In this document: positions 23,732-32,735 of the stretch, in pieces | Position numbering within the stretch: position 1 is the first letter of the stretch | Layout of the letters: each line of letters opens with the position of its first letter | Source: an uncultured Clostridium sp. | Lineage (GTDB): Bacteria > Bacillota > Clostridia > TANB77 > CAG-508 | Direction of reading: 5' to 3' | Assembly: GCA_946497695.1 (NCBI GenBank) | Contig: CAMMLJ010000019.1 | Span: forward strand, 1 to 37,037 | DNA: 37,037 bases | Made by a program: the position numbers and the translations under genes | Notes under the pieces: model-generated | Databases searched by the model: none | Seen by the model: only the letters and a program-made list of their open reading frames with translations | What the model was told of the DNA's origin: nothing

Positions 23732-24781
23732 TTACCTTTTCTTTCTTTCTATCAACATTCTCATAATTTTAGACAAAATACAAAATAAAAATGTTAATCT
23801 ATTTTTTGCAAAATAAAAGTATACTTTCCAATGTATTGGTAAATAATTGAACTCTAAATAATTATATGCTTCTTTATAATATGGATTATTTAATATTTTT
23901 TTCATTTCTTTATATAATTCGATAAATTTTCTTTTTTTTATTGTATTACCGCTTAATGGAATAACACTAAAACATATTCTACTATAAAAAGCTTTCAGTA
24001 ATTCTTTATTTTTAAGCTCCTTACGTTTTCTCATGTATTCAATCCAAAAAATCCATTTGTCAAATAGTTTTTCTCTATAACCTTTAGTAATAGAGGAAAA
24101 ATTATTTCTGCGATAATGGTATAAATAGTTGTTTATATAAACAACTCTTGTTGATTGTAAATAATAATCAAAATTAAAAAGCAAACATTCAGATGGTATT
24201 TTATCTAAACTCATATATTTAATTTTTTTTTCTTTAATAATTTTTGTTTTATAAATTTTAGCATATATTGGCACTAATGTATCTAATCTTTGTGGTTTTT
24301 TGAGTCTATCTCCTGTTAACCCTAATGTTGGTATCAAAATTTTATTATATACATCTTCTTTATCAAATATTATTTTTTCTTTTCCAAATATATCTTTAGA
24401 TGTATTTCCTTTACTGCTTTCTCTATAATAACAAAATATGACAGAATCAGCATCTTCTTTTTTAGCCTCTTTATATGCAATCTCACAAGCTTGTTTTTCT
24501 AACCAATCATCACTGTCTACAAACATTATATATTCACCAGTAGCTTCTTCAATTCCAGTATTTCTTGTATCAGAAACGCCAGTATTTGCCTTATTTATAA
24601 GTCTAATTCTATTATCCATTTTGGAAAATTGTTGACAAATCTTCAAACTATTATCCGTTGATCCATCATTAACTAATATAATTTCTATGTCTTTCAAACT
24701 CTGACTTATAATTGATTCGATACATTTTTTTAAATATTTTTCTACATTATAAACAGGCACAATTACACTTACATTAGGCAT
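23732..24781 (-). CDS. Glycosyltransferase family 2 (EpsJ/CpsJ-like)
   Basis: 349-residue GT-A enzyme. It starts MPNVSVIVPVYNVEKYLKKC and has IEIILVNDGSTDNSL (nucleotide-binding DGS), TGVSDTRNTGIEEATGEYIMFVDSDDWLE (DxD motif) and a basic C-terminal part with a hydrophobic stretch near 325-340 that may hold it to the membrane. It lies 5 bp from the next gene. Confidence 0.92.
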   Translation of the reverse strand: MPNVSVIVPVYNVEKYLKKCIESIISQSLKDIEIILVNDGSTDNSLKICQQFSKMDNRIRLINKANTGVSDTRNTGIEEATGEYIMFVDSDDWLEKQACEIAYKEAKKEDADSVIFCYYRESSKGNTSKDIFGKEKIIFDKEDVYNKILIPTLGLTGDRLKKPQRLDTLVPIYAKIYKTKIIKEKKIKYMSLDKIPSECLLFNFDYYLQSTRVVYINNYLYHYRRNNFSSITKGYREKLFDKWIFWIEYMRKRKELKNKELLKAFYSRICFSVIPLSGNTIKKRKFIELYKEMKKILNNPYYKEAYNYLEFNYLPIHWKVYFYFAKNRLTFLFCILSKIMRMLIERKKR

Positions 24782-24800
24782 AATTTTCTCCTTTAATCAT

Positions 24801-25772
24801 CTAATATAATTTCTTATTTTCTTTATACCAGTTCACAAAATTTCTTATTCCTTCTTTAAAGCTTGTTTTAGGATTGTATTCAATAAGATTCTTTGCTTTT
24901 GTAATATCAGCATATGTTCTGTCTACATCACCTGGTTGCATAGGTTTTCTATCTATAATAGCTTTTTTACCTACAACTTCTTCTATTGTTTCAATCATTT
25001 GATTTAAAGTAATTGGTTCAGACTCTCCTAAATTCAATATTTCATATACATCATCATGTTCTTCCACATAATTTAAAGATTTCGTAACACCATCAATAAT
25101 ATCTTTTACATATGTATAATCTCTTGATGTAGTTCCATCACCAAAAACAGGAATTGGTTTATCTTCCATAATAAATCTTGTAAATTTGTTTATAGCTAAA
25201 TCTGGTCTCTGTCTTTCACCATATACTGTAAAAAATCTTAGCATTATAACATTAAATCCATATAATTTATGATATACATGTGCCATTACCTCATTTGCTT
25301 TTTTCGTTGCTGCATATGGACTAATTGCAAAATCTACAATATCTGTTTCTTTAAAAGGAACTGTTTTTGTATTTCCATATACAGAACTAGAAGAAGCAAA
25401 TACAATGTTTTTTACATTATGCTTTTTCATTGCTTCTAATATATTTTGACTTCCTAAACAGTTTACTTCTTGATAAAGTATAGGATTTTCAATTGAAGGT
25501 CTTACTCCTGCCATAGCAGCTAGATGCATTATATTATCTATTTTATTTTCTTCAAATATTCTATTTACTTCATCCTGATTTCTTATGTCAATTCTTTCTA
25601 ATTTATAATTTGGATTACTTAAATTGTGTTTTATATTATTTTCTTTTATTTTTGGATTATAAAAATCATTAAAATTATCTATAACTATAACTTTATTTCC
25701 ATTCTTTAATAATTCATCTGCTAAATGCGAACCTATAAAACCAGCTCCACCTGTTATTAAATATGTTTTCAT
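24801..25772 (-). CDS. NAD-dependent UDP-sugar epimerase (UDP-glucuronate/glucose 4-epimerase family)
   Basis: 323-residue extended SDR enzyme. NAD-binding TGGAGFIGSHL at 7-17, IDNFNDFYNPKIKENN (resembles UDP-glucuronate 4-epimerases), HLAAMAGVRPSIENP, SSSSVYG and the catalytic YAATKKANE (YxxxK). The adjacent UDP-glucose dehydrogenase gene (11 bp away) suggests UDP-glucuronate to UDP-galacturonate conversion, though VYGERQRPDLAI is also compatible with neutral sugars. Confidence 0.88.
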   Translation of the reverse strand: MKTYLITGGAGFIGSHLADELLKNGNKVIVIDNFNDFYNPKIKENNIKHNLSNPNYKLERIDIRNQDEVNRIFEENKIDNIMHLAAMAGVRPSIENPILYQEVNCLGSQNILEAMKKHNVKNIVFASSSSVYGNTKTVPFKETDIVDFAISPYAATKKANEVMAHVYHKLYGFNVIMLRFFTVYGERQRPDLAINKFTRFIMEDKPIPVFGDGTTSRDYTYVKDIIDGVTKSLNYVEEHDDVYEILNLGESEPITLNQMIETIEEVVGKKAIIDRKPMQPGDVDRTYADITKAKNLIEYNPKTSFKEGIRNFVNWYKENKKLY

Positions 25773-25783
25773 ACAATTTACTC

Positions 25784-27079
25784 CTATCTTCCAATTGAAT
25801 AATATTCTATTCCTGCATTTTTCATTTCTTCTAGGTCATATATGTTCCTCCCATCATATACAAGAGGTGTTCTCATTAATTTTTTGTATGTTTCTGGTTT
25901 AACAGCTTTTATTTCATCCCACTCTGTAAATATGAAACAAACATTAGCATTTTCTAATGCTTCTTCTGGATTTGTTACATAATGAATTTCTGTAGGATAT
26001 TTCTTTTTATAGTTATCTTCAGCAACTGGATCATAAGCATAAATATCTGCTCCTTGTTCTAATAGTAATGCAACATTATCTAAAGATGGAGCTTCTCTTA
26101 AATCATCTGTTCCCGCTTTAAATGCTAATCCTAATACTGCTACTTTTAGATGATTAAATGTAATTAATCTATCACTTGCTTTTCTAAATAATTTTGTTTT
26201 TTGAGATTTATTAACATCAACTGCAGCTTGAACTGTTCTTAAAGTATAACCATTTTTCTTAGCTAAATAACTTAATGCTTTTGTATCTTTTGGGAAACAG
26301 CTACCCCCATAACCTATTCCAGCATGTAGGAAACTTGAACCTATTCTTGGATCATAACTCATTCCTTTTGCTACATCTTCAATGTTTGCCCCTACTAGCT
26401 CGCAAAGGTTTGCTATATCATTCATATATGAAATTTTAAGTGCTAGGAAGTCATTAGATGCATATTTAATCATTTCCGCACTTCTTCTACTAACTGAAAC
26501 AATAGGTAATTCAAAAGGCTCATATATTTTCTTTAAAAACTCTTCTGCTTTTTTGCTACTTGTTCCTATTACTATTCTCTTAGCTTGTAATGTATCTCTT
26601 ACAGCATGTCCTTGTGCTAAAAATTCTGGATTGCTAGCAACTTCAACTTTTACATCATTTACTAATGAATCTTTTATAAATTGTTCTACCTTATCATTTG
26701 TCCCTACTGGAACGGTAGATTTAACAACTACTAAACAATCCTTTTCAATTGATTCTGCAATTTGTCTTGAAACTGTAGCAACATATGATAAGTTTGCTGA
26801 ACCATCAGGTTGTTCTGGTGTTCCCACTCCTATAAATATAGCATCTGCATCTTTATAAGCCTCTTTATAATTTGTAGTAAAATGCAATCTTCCTTCTGCT
26901 ACATTTTTTGTCATAAGTTCTTCCAATCCTTCTTCATATATAGGAGATTTACCAGATTGCATTATTTTTACTTTATTTTCATCCACATCAACACATGTAA
27001 CATCATGTCCTTTTTCTGCAAAACATACTCCTGCTACTAATCCTACATACCCTGTTCCTGCTACTGCTATTTTTATCAT
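25784..27079 (-). CDS. ugd: UDP-glucose 6-dehydrogenase
   Basis: 431 residues, oxidising UDP-glucose to UDP-glucuronate with two NAD+. It has the Rossmann start IAVAGTGYVGLVAGVCFAEKGH, then VDVDENKV, GVGTPEQPDGSANL, VVKSTVPVGT, NPEFLAQGHAVRD, the active-site GYGGSCFPKDTKAL (catalytic Cys about residue 260) and FKAGTDDLREAPS in the C-terminal domain. It supplies the acidic sugar for this locus and feeds the epimerase encoded next. Full length and intact. Confidence 0.96.
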   Translation of the reverse strand: MIKIAVAGTGYVGLVAGVCFAEKGHDVTCVDVDENKVKIMQSGKSPIYEEGLEELMTKNVAEGRLHFTTNYKEAYKDADAIFIGVGTPEQPDGSANLSYVATVSRQIAESIEKDCLVVVKSTVPVGTNDKVEQFIKDSLVNDVKVEVASNPEFLAQGHAVRDTLQAKRIVIGTSSKKAEEFLKKIYEPFELPIVSVSRRSAEMIKYASNDFLALKISYMNDIANLCELVGANIEDVAKGMSYDPRIGSSFLHAGIGYGGSCFPKDTKALSYLAKKNGYTLRTVQAAVDVNKSQKTKLFRKASDRLITFNHLKVAVLGLAFKAGTDDLREAPSLDNVALLLEQGADIYAYDPVAEDNYKKKYPTEIHYVTNPEEALENANVCFIFTEWDEIKAVKPETYKKLMRTPLVYDGRNIYDLEEMKNAGIEYYSIGR

Positions 27080-27097
27080 TTTTCTTATACCCCTTTC

Positions 27098-28204
27098 TTA
27101 TATATTCATTATTTCTAACATTTTTTTATTTATAATATTTACATCAAATCTTTCTTGACAGTATTTATAGCTTTCATCAGACATTTTTTCTAATTCATCT
27201 CTATGTTCTATCATATAAATCATTTTTTCAGTTAAAGATTGTACGTCTTTTATAGGTATCAAGAAACCATTTTTGTTATTTATTACAGTTTCTTTACAAC
27301 CTATAGAATTTGTTGTAATAATTGGTCTTCCCATAGCTAGTGCTTCTAATAAGGTCCTTGGAATACCTTCTCTATAATATGAAGGCAAAACAACTACTGA
27401 ACTTTTAGAAATAACCTCAGGAACATTGTCTGTCTCATCTAATAATATTACTATATTTTTTTGAACGAATGAATCTATTTCTTCTTTTTTTATATATCCA
27501 TTTTTATCTTCTGGCTTACCTAAATATAGAAATTTCACATCTTTATACTTTTTCTTAACATTTTCTGCAGCTTTAAAGTATTCTATTGCACCTTTTGTTT
27601 TTATCATCCTTGAAATCATTAAGAACACATTTTTATTAGGTAATGGAGTCCTGTTAAATTTATCTAAATTAACTCCTGAACCATCTACAACTATGCATTT
27701 TTCTTGTTTTACATATTTTCTATTTACACATTCTTCTAAATCATCTTTGTTTTGAAAAATAACTCTTTTATTATATTTAAATATAATTTTATATGCTATG
27801 CCGCATATAAATCTAATAATCTTCGTCTTTAAATTAGCATCAAAACTATACACTTGTCCTAATCCCGTTATCAAAGAATAGAAATTATTAATTTTTGCCT
27901 TCTTAGCAGCTAGTGTTCCAAATATTACTGGTTTTATTGTATATGCTAAAACAATGTCTGGTTTTTCATCTTTCATTATTTTAACTAAACTTTTATAATA
28001 TTTCCAATTTGAAAATAAGCCAGTACTCTCTTTATCTAATTCTACTCTTATAAATTTAGCTCCTAAATTTTGAATTTTTTCAACGTTTTCCAAATTAGGA
28101 CCAGTTACTATTACTTCATATCCTTTATTAATAATATCTTTTATTAATTCTCCTCTAAAATTATATACAGTTCTATTTTTTGGTGAAATTAACATAAATT
28201 TCAT
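27098..28204 (-). CDS. Glycosyltransferase family 4 (PglA/CapM-like)
   Basis: 368-residue GT-B enzyme. MKFMLISPKNRTVYNFRGELI, then LAYTIKPVIFGTLAAKKA and SLITGLGQVY, are typical of PglA-like transferases that add the second sugar to an undecaprenyl-linked N-acetyl sugar. FLMISRMIKTKGAIEYFKA opens the donor domain and YYREGIPRTLLEALAMGRP carries the donor motif. The ATG overlaps the TGA of the preceding dehydrogenase (28201-28204), so translation is coupled. Confidence 0.88.
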   Translation of the reverse strand: MKFMLISPKNRTVYNFRGELIKDIINKGYEVIVTGPNLENVEKIQNLGAKFIRVELDKESTGLFSNWKYYKSLVKIMKDEKPDIVLAYTIKPVIFGTLAAKKAKINNFYSLITGLGQVYSFDANLKTKIIRFICGIAYKIIFKYNKRVIFQNKDDLEECVNRKYVKQEKCIVVDGSGVNLDKFNRTPLPNKNVFLMISRMIKTKGAIEYFKAAENVKKKYKDVKFLYLGKPEDKNGYIKKEEIDSFVQKNIVILLDETDNVPEVISKSSVVVLPSYYREGIPRTLLEALAMGRPIITTNSIGCKETVINNKNGFLIPIKDVQSLTEKMIYMIEHRDELEKMSDESYKYCQERFDVNIINKKMLEIMNI

Positions 28205-29118
28205 TGTTCAAAACCCTCTTTAACCATATTTATATTATTTTTTATTACTTCAAACATTCTTTCATTATTATTATCTGACACAAAACAATTATGTGGGGTA
28301 ATAATAGTATTATTATAATCCCATAATTTACTATCAGAACTTAGAGGTTCTTCTTGAAAAACATCCAAGATTACTCCTAAAAATTTTCCTTTATCTAATT
28401 GTTCTATTAAATCTTTTTCATTTATAATTTGTCCTCTTGAAATATTTACAATAATTGCATCATTTTTCATTAATTCAAATTTTTCTTTATTTATACTTTC
28501 TCTAGTTTCATCAGTCAATGGTAATGTTAAAATGATAATATCAGAATTTAATATAGCCTCATTAGTCTTCTTTACAGAAAAATATTCAATATTAGAACTG
28601 TTTAATTGTTCTTTCATATCTACAACTCTTAATTTGACATTAAATGCATTTAACCTTTTAGCAATTTCTTTTCCAATACTACCATAGCCTATAATACAAG
28701 CTGTTCTTCCATTTAATTCAATTAAATCTCTTTGCTTAATCCATTCATGTTTTTCTTGTTGCTTATAAAAAGTCTTACTTCTTTTATATATTTCTAAAAT
28801 CTTCAAAACGGTCCATTCTGCTATTGGAATACTATATACCCCTCTTGCATTAAATAATTTTATTTTTTTACTTAATATATAGTCCATTGGAAGCCTATCT
28901 AATCCGGCACTAGTCACTTGTATATACTTTAATTTTTTAAAAAGTTTAATATCATGATAAAGAAATAAAGCATTACAAATAACATATTCTATGTCTGCTA
29001 TATCAAATTCGATATCTTCGTTTTCATTCTGTAAATAAAAAATTTCAAGTCCCATATTTTTAAGTTCATCTAGTTCTTCTTCTGAATATTTAAAAGCACC
29101 TGTTAATAATATCTTCAT
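28201..29118 (-). CDS. D-2-hydroxyacid dehydrogenase family protein
   Basis: 305 residues of the NAD-dependent D-isomer 2-hydroxyacid dehydrogenase family. It has an N-terminal substrate domain, the dinucleotide loop CIIGYGSIGKEIAKRL (about 137-152), VNISRGQIINEKDLI with the substrate-binding Arg, DVFQEEPL with the catalytic Glu, and TPHNC with the catalytic His. It reduces a 2-oxo acid or oxidises a 2-hydroxy acid; the substrate is unknown. It lies directly after an HpcH/HpaI aldolase gene, so the pair may make or use a hydroxy-acid substituent for the polymer. Confidence 0.85.
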   Translation of the reverse strand: MKILLTGAFKYSEEELDELKNMGLEIFYLQNENEDIEFDIADIEYVICNALFLYHDIKLFKKLKYIQVTSAGLDRLPMDYILSKKIKLFNARGVYSIPIAEWTVLKILEIYKRSKTFYKQQEKHEWIKQRDLIELNGRTACIIGYGSIGKEIAKRLNAFNVKLRVVDMKEQLNSSNIEYFSVKKTNEAILNSDIIILTLPLTDETRESINKEKFELMKNDAIIVNISRGQIINEKDLIEQLDKGKFLGVILDVFQEEPLSSDSKLWDYNNTIITPHNCFVSDNNNERMFEVIKNNINMVKEGFEQ

Positions 29119-29129
29119 TTTAACACCTA

Positions 29130-29957
29130 CTAATTATTGTTTTTTATTGAATCTACAATCTGGTTAACCTCATCTATAACACTTTTTCTATTTTCTTCAA
29201 ATTGTTCTTTTGTATATTTCATAGCTTCTTGCTCTGTCTTTCTAATATCTCTTACTCCAGTATCAAATAATTTCTTTATTTCTTTTCTGTCTGTAATCTT
29301 TTGAGTATTACAAAAACTTCTAGAAAGTATTACTATTTGCGAACCTAGTCTGTAATGTTCTATAATTATATGTTCAGCTGGCAATGTACCAGTTCCAACT
29401 CTTGAAACACCTCCAAAACCATAAGGAATATTTTTTGCTTTAAACTTCTCACATAGTTTGTCTACTGTTCCATCCGCTAAAAGTTCAAACATAAAATTCA
29501 TTTTATAACCTAAATGTAAATCATTTAATCCTATATGAACTTCATCAATCCCATCAAGATTTAAAATTTCATCTATTTTGTCTACTGCTTCTGGAGTTTC
29601 AACTAACAAACAAACTTTAGCTCTTTTGTTAACAAATTTAATAAACTTTTCTACTTCCTCTACCGTCTTAAAATAAGGTAGCATAACAATTTCTGCACCT
29701 TGTTCTATTACTTCATCTATTTCTTTTTCAGAGCCTTCATATATTGAATTAACACGCACTATAAGATTTGCTTTCTTTAGTACTTTTTTTATTGGAGCAA
29801 TATCTGAAATTTTATGTTTAGACTTTACTGTATCTAGGTTTTTTTGTCTTTCTTCTTTTCCGTTCACTTCCAAATCAATCCAAATACGGTCGACACCTGC
29901 ATTCTCTGCTATCATTGCAACATCTGGTTCATTTGTTATGTACATTAATTTTAACAT
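29130..29957 (-). CDS. HpcH/HpaI aldolase/citrate lyase family protein
   Basis: 275-residue TIM barrel of the HpcH/HpaI class II aldolase family, which reversibly condenses pyruvate with an aldehyde. Visible are DRIWIDLEVNGKEERQ (near 24-39), LIVRVNSI (conserved Arg), GAEIVMLPYFKTVEEVEKF, CLLVETPEAV (metal-binding Glu), GIDEVHIGLNDLHLGY (metal-binding Asp region) and a helical C-terminus. Rare in capsule loci; it is adjacent to a 2-hydroxyacid dehydrogenase. The start ATG has GGAGG 7 nt upstream. Substrate unknown. Confidence 0.82.
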   Translation of the reverse strand: MLKLMYITNEPDVAMIAENAGVDRIWIDLEVNGKEERQKNLDTVKSKHKISDIAPIKKVLKKANLIVRVNSIYEGSEKEIDEVIEQGAEIVMLPYFKTVEEVEKFIKFVNKRAKVCLLVETPEAVDKIDEILNLDGIDEVHIGLNDLHLGYKMNFMFELLADGTVDKLCEKFKAKNIPYGFGGVSRVGTGTLPAEHIIIEHYRLGSQIVILSRSFCNTQKITDRKEIKKLFDTGVRDIRKTEQEAMKYTKEQFEENRKSVIDEVNQIVDSIKNNN

Positions 29958-29977
29958 ATATATTCCTCCATTCTTAA

Positions 29978-30622
29978 TTAACTAACTTTTTCTTCAGTTC
30001 TTTCAGTTTCTTTTGTATTAGTTGTCTTCTCTGTATTTTCATTATCTTTCATAAATAATACTTTATAGATAGTTATGAAGAATATTTTTATATCTAGCCA
30101 TAAGCCTAATTTTTCAACATATTCTACATCGTACTTTATCCTTTTTTCCCATTCAACTTGTTTTCTTCCATGAATTTGAGCAAGTCCAGTTACACCTGGT
30201 CTTACTTCAAATCTTTTTAGTTGCTCTGGTGTGTATTCTTCATATTTCCATGGATGATATGTAAGAACTGGTCTTGGTCCTATAAAGCTCATTTCTCCTT
30301 TAAGTATGTTTACTAATTGTGGTAACTCATCTATACTTGTCATTCTAATAAATTTTCCGACTCTAGTTACTCTATTATCTCCTTTTTTTGAATATACTCC
30401 TGTGCCCATTTTTTCAGCACCGACTACCATAGACCTAAATTTATAAATTTTAAATACCTTGCCATCTTTTCCTATTCTTTCTTGCTTAAAAATCACTGGC
30501 CCTTTAGAATCTATTTTTATTGCTAGACTTACAATTAATAATATTGGTGATATTATGATTAATCCTATTATAGATAGAACTATATCCATAAAACGCTTAA
30601 AAACAGTATATACTTTTTTCAA
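29978..30622 (-). CDS. Undecaprenyl-phosphate sugar phosphotransferase
   Basis: 214 residues, initiating polymer synthesis by moving a phospho-sugar from a UDP-sugar to undecaprenyl phosphate (PglC/WbaP family core). FKRFMDIVLSIIGLIIISPI is the membrane re-entrant helix. FKQERIGKDGKVFKIYKFRSMV, MTSIDELPQLVNILKGEMSFIGPRPVL (catalytic Asp-Glu) and YTPEQLKRFEVRPGVTGLAQIHGR are family blocks. The TTG start has AAAAGGGAG upstream. The C-terminal tail after 200 is a Thr/Glu run. Confidence 0.95.
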   Translation of the reverse strand: MKKVYTVFKRFMDIVLSIIGLIIISPILLIVSLAIKIDSKGPVIFKQERIGKDGKVFKIYKFRSMVVGAEKMGTGVYSKKGDNRVTRVGKFIRMTSIDELPQLVNILKGEMSFIGPRPVLTYHPWKYEEYTPEQLKRFEVRPGVTGLAQIHGRKQVEWEKRIKYDVEYVEKLGLWLDIKIFFITIYKVLFMKDNENTEKTTNTKETERTEEKVS

Positions 30623-30642
30623 TTTTTACACTCCCTTTTATT

Positions 30643-32535
30643 TTATGATATCTTTCTTTTGTTGAATTTATCAGGCTCTTCATATGTAGGTACAACTTCC
30701 TTCATAGTATCCTTTATTTCTTGCAAAGTATGATTTTCACTCTTTACTAAATCTGAAAGCACTTTTATTTTTTCTTCTAATTCATCTATTGTTAAATCTA
30801 ATGGCTCAGCCACAAATATTTTGTTATGTTTTGTAGCTTGCAAACCTTCTTCAGACATTAATAATTCCTCATAAAGTTTCTCTCCTGGTCTAAGTCCTGT
30901 TATTTTAATTGGAATATCAACATTTGGTTCAAAACCAGATAATCTAATCATACTTTCTGCTAAATCGTATATTTTTACTGGTTCCCCCATGTCTAGCACA
31001 AAAATTTCTCCACCTTTAGCATATGTAATTGCTTGCAAAACAAGCTGAGCTGCTTCAGGTATAGTCATGAAAAATCTAGTAATATCTTTATGTGTTACTG
31101 TAACTGGACCTCCATTAGCTATTTGTTTTTTAAATAAGGGTACAACTGAACCATTACTTCCTAATACATTTCCAAATCTAACAGCAACAAACTCAGTTTT
31201 ACTTGCCTTATCTATTGTTTGTATAATCATTTCACACATTCTCTTTGTTGCCCCCATAATATTAGTTGGATTTACTGCTTTATCAGTTGAAATTAAAACA
31301 AATCTTTTCACATTATATTTGTCACATGCTTTTACCACATTATATGTTCCTAATACATTATTTTTTATGGCTTCTAATGGACTTACTTCCATTAAAGGCA
31401 CATGCTTATGTGCTGCTGCATGAAAAACGAGATATGGTTTATATGTTTTAAATAAATTTTCAATCTTATTTCTATCTCTTACACTTCCAACAATTGCATC
31501 AACCTTTATATTTGGAAAATTCTGTTTTAGTTCCATTTCTATATTATATAAATTATTTTCATATATATCAAAAACCACAAGCTTTTTAGGATTATATTTT
31601 ACTATTTGTCTACAAAGTTCCGAACCAATAGACCCTCCTCCACCTGTTACAAGAATAACTTTATCAGATATTAATTCTTCAATATTATTATTATCTAATT
31701 TTATAGGATCTCTACCTAATATATCTTCTATTTCTACATCTCTAAGATTTTCAATCAAATTTTTATTTTTTATAATATCTTCAGTGCTTGGAAGTATTCT
31801 AACTCTTGCTCCAGTATTTTGACAAATTTCTAAAATTTCTTTTCTATCTTTATTATCTATTTTTGAAATTGAAAAGAAAATAATATCTACTGCTTTATCT
31901 TTACATATAGAAACAATATCATTTCTATCACCTAAAACTTTTATATCAGAAATAGTTCTTCCTATTTTTCTTTTATCATCATCTATAAGTCCAACTATAT
32001 TATAGCTACCTTTTAAGTTTGTCTCTATAGACCTTATTATATTTCTTGTTGCTGAACCAGCACCAATAATCAATAATTTTTTTTCTTGAGAATTGTTTTT
32101 ATTATCTTTATTTTCTCTATCTTCATATATTAAAAGCATTCTTACTATAACTCTATATGTAATTAAAAACATAGATATTAATAGTGCAGTTGCAATATTA
32201 TGCATTACACTTAATAAATTTAAGTTAAATATTTCTATTATACAACATAATATAGTACATGAAATTGCTGAGGCAAAAAAATATTTTAGATAATCTTTTC
32301 CATTTTCATATCTAATAATATTGTAGTAAACTTTAAAACAACAAAAAACAATTTCATATACTATAATAGCTATAATTGCATTATATAGTGTTTGTCTTAC
32401 AATCTCATTTGGTAATAAAAAATTATTTCTTATAAAAATTTCTAAAATAAAATATGATAGAAAAATTATTATACTATCTATTAAAGCTATACCAATTTTA
32501 CTAAACGTGCTCATTTTATTCAGTAATTTTTTCAT
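30643..32535 (-). CDS. CapD/PglF-type UDP-N-acetylglucosamine 4,6-dehydratase
   Basis: 630 residues. Four N-terminal membrane helices (to about 125), a CoA-binding-like Rossmann domain (LLIIGAGSATRNIIRSI near 150), then the catalytic SDR domain with LVTGGGGSIGSELCRQI (about 295-311), FHAAAHKHVPLME, ISTDKAVNPTNIMGATKRM (Met in place of the usual active-site Tyr, as in PglF/FlaA1) and RFGNVLGSNGSVVPLFK. It makes the UDP-4-keto-6-deoxy sugar for the first residue. No aminotransferase or acetyltransferase for a bacillosamine route is in this window. First gene of the operon. Confidence 0.94.
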   Translation of the reverse strand: MKKLLNKMSTFSKIGIALIDSIIIFLSYFILEIFIRNNFLLPNEIVRQTLYNAIIAIIVYEIVFCCFKVYYNIIRYENGKDYLKYFFASAISCTILCCIIEIFNLNLLSVMHNIATALLISMFLITYRVIVRMLLIYEDRENKDNKNNSQEKKLLIIGAGSATRNIIRSIETNLKGSYNIVGLIDDDKRKIGRTISDIKVLGDRNDIVSICKDKAVDIIFFSISKIDNKDRKEILEICQNTGARVRILPSTEDIIKNKNLIENLRDVEIEDILGRDPIKLDNNNIEELISDKVILVTGGGGSIGSELCRQIVKYNPKKLVVFDIYENNLYNIEMELKQNFPNIKVDAIVGSVRDRNKIENLFKTYKPYLVFHAAAHKHVPLMEVSPLEAIKNNVLGTYNVVKACDKYNVKRFVLISTDKAVNPTNIMGATKRMCEMIIQTIDKASKTEFVAVRFGNVLGSNGSVVPLFKKQIANGGPVTVTHKDITRFFMTIPEAAQLVLQAITYAKGGEIFVLDMGEPVKIYDLAESMIRLSGFEPNVDIPIKITGLRPGEKLYEELLMSEEGLQATKHNKIFVAEPLDLTIDELEEKIKVLSDLVKSENHTLQEIKDTMKEVVPTYEEPDKFNKRKIS

Positions 32536-32575
32536 TAATATCCCCTTCTAAAACTTTCAAATATAAACTTGAATT

Positions 32576-32604
32576 ATTATACCATTATATAAAATTTATT
32601 TCAA
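32576..32604 (-). promoter_or_regulatory. Promoter of the exopolysaccharide operon
   Basis: On the minus strand, TTGAAA (32599-32604), a 17-bp spacer and TATAAT (32576-32581) with TGG before it (extended -10). About 40 nt of leader precede the capD-like ATG. It is the only clear promoter found for the whole operon. Confidence 0.7.
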
Positions 32605-32675
32605 CATTTTTTTCCAAATTCTGATATTTTACGTTTCACTCTCAAATTATTTTTTATTTAATTTTATCTAATCTC

Positions 32676-32704
32676 TTTACTTTTTGTATTTTTTTGTATA
32701 AAAT
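32676..32704 (+). promoter_or_regulatory. Promoter of the LCP gene
   Basis: TTTACT (32676-32681), a 17-bp spacer and TAAAAT (32699-32704), reading rightward and divergent from the exopolysaccharide promoter. The sequence is T-rich, so the exact boxes are uncertain. Confidence 0.45.
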
Positions 32705-32735
32705 GTATAAAGTATTTTGAAAGGATGGTTTTATT

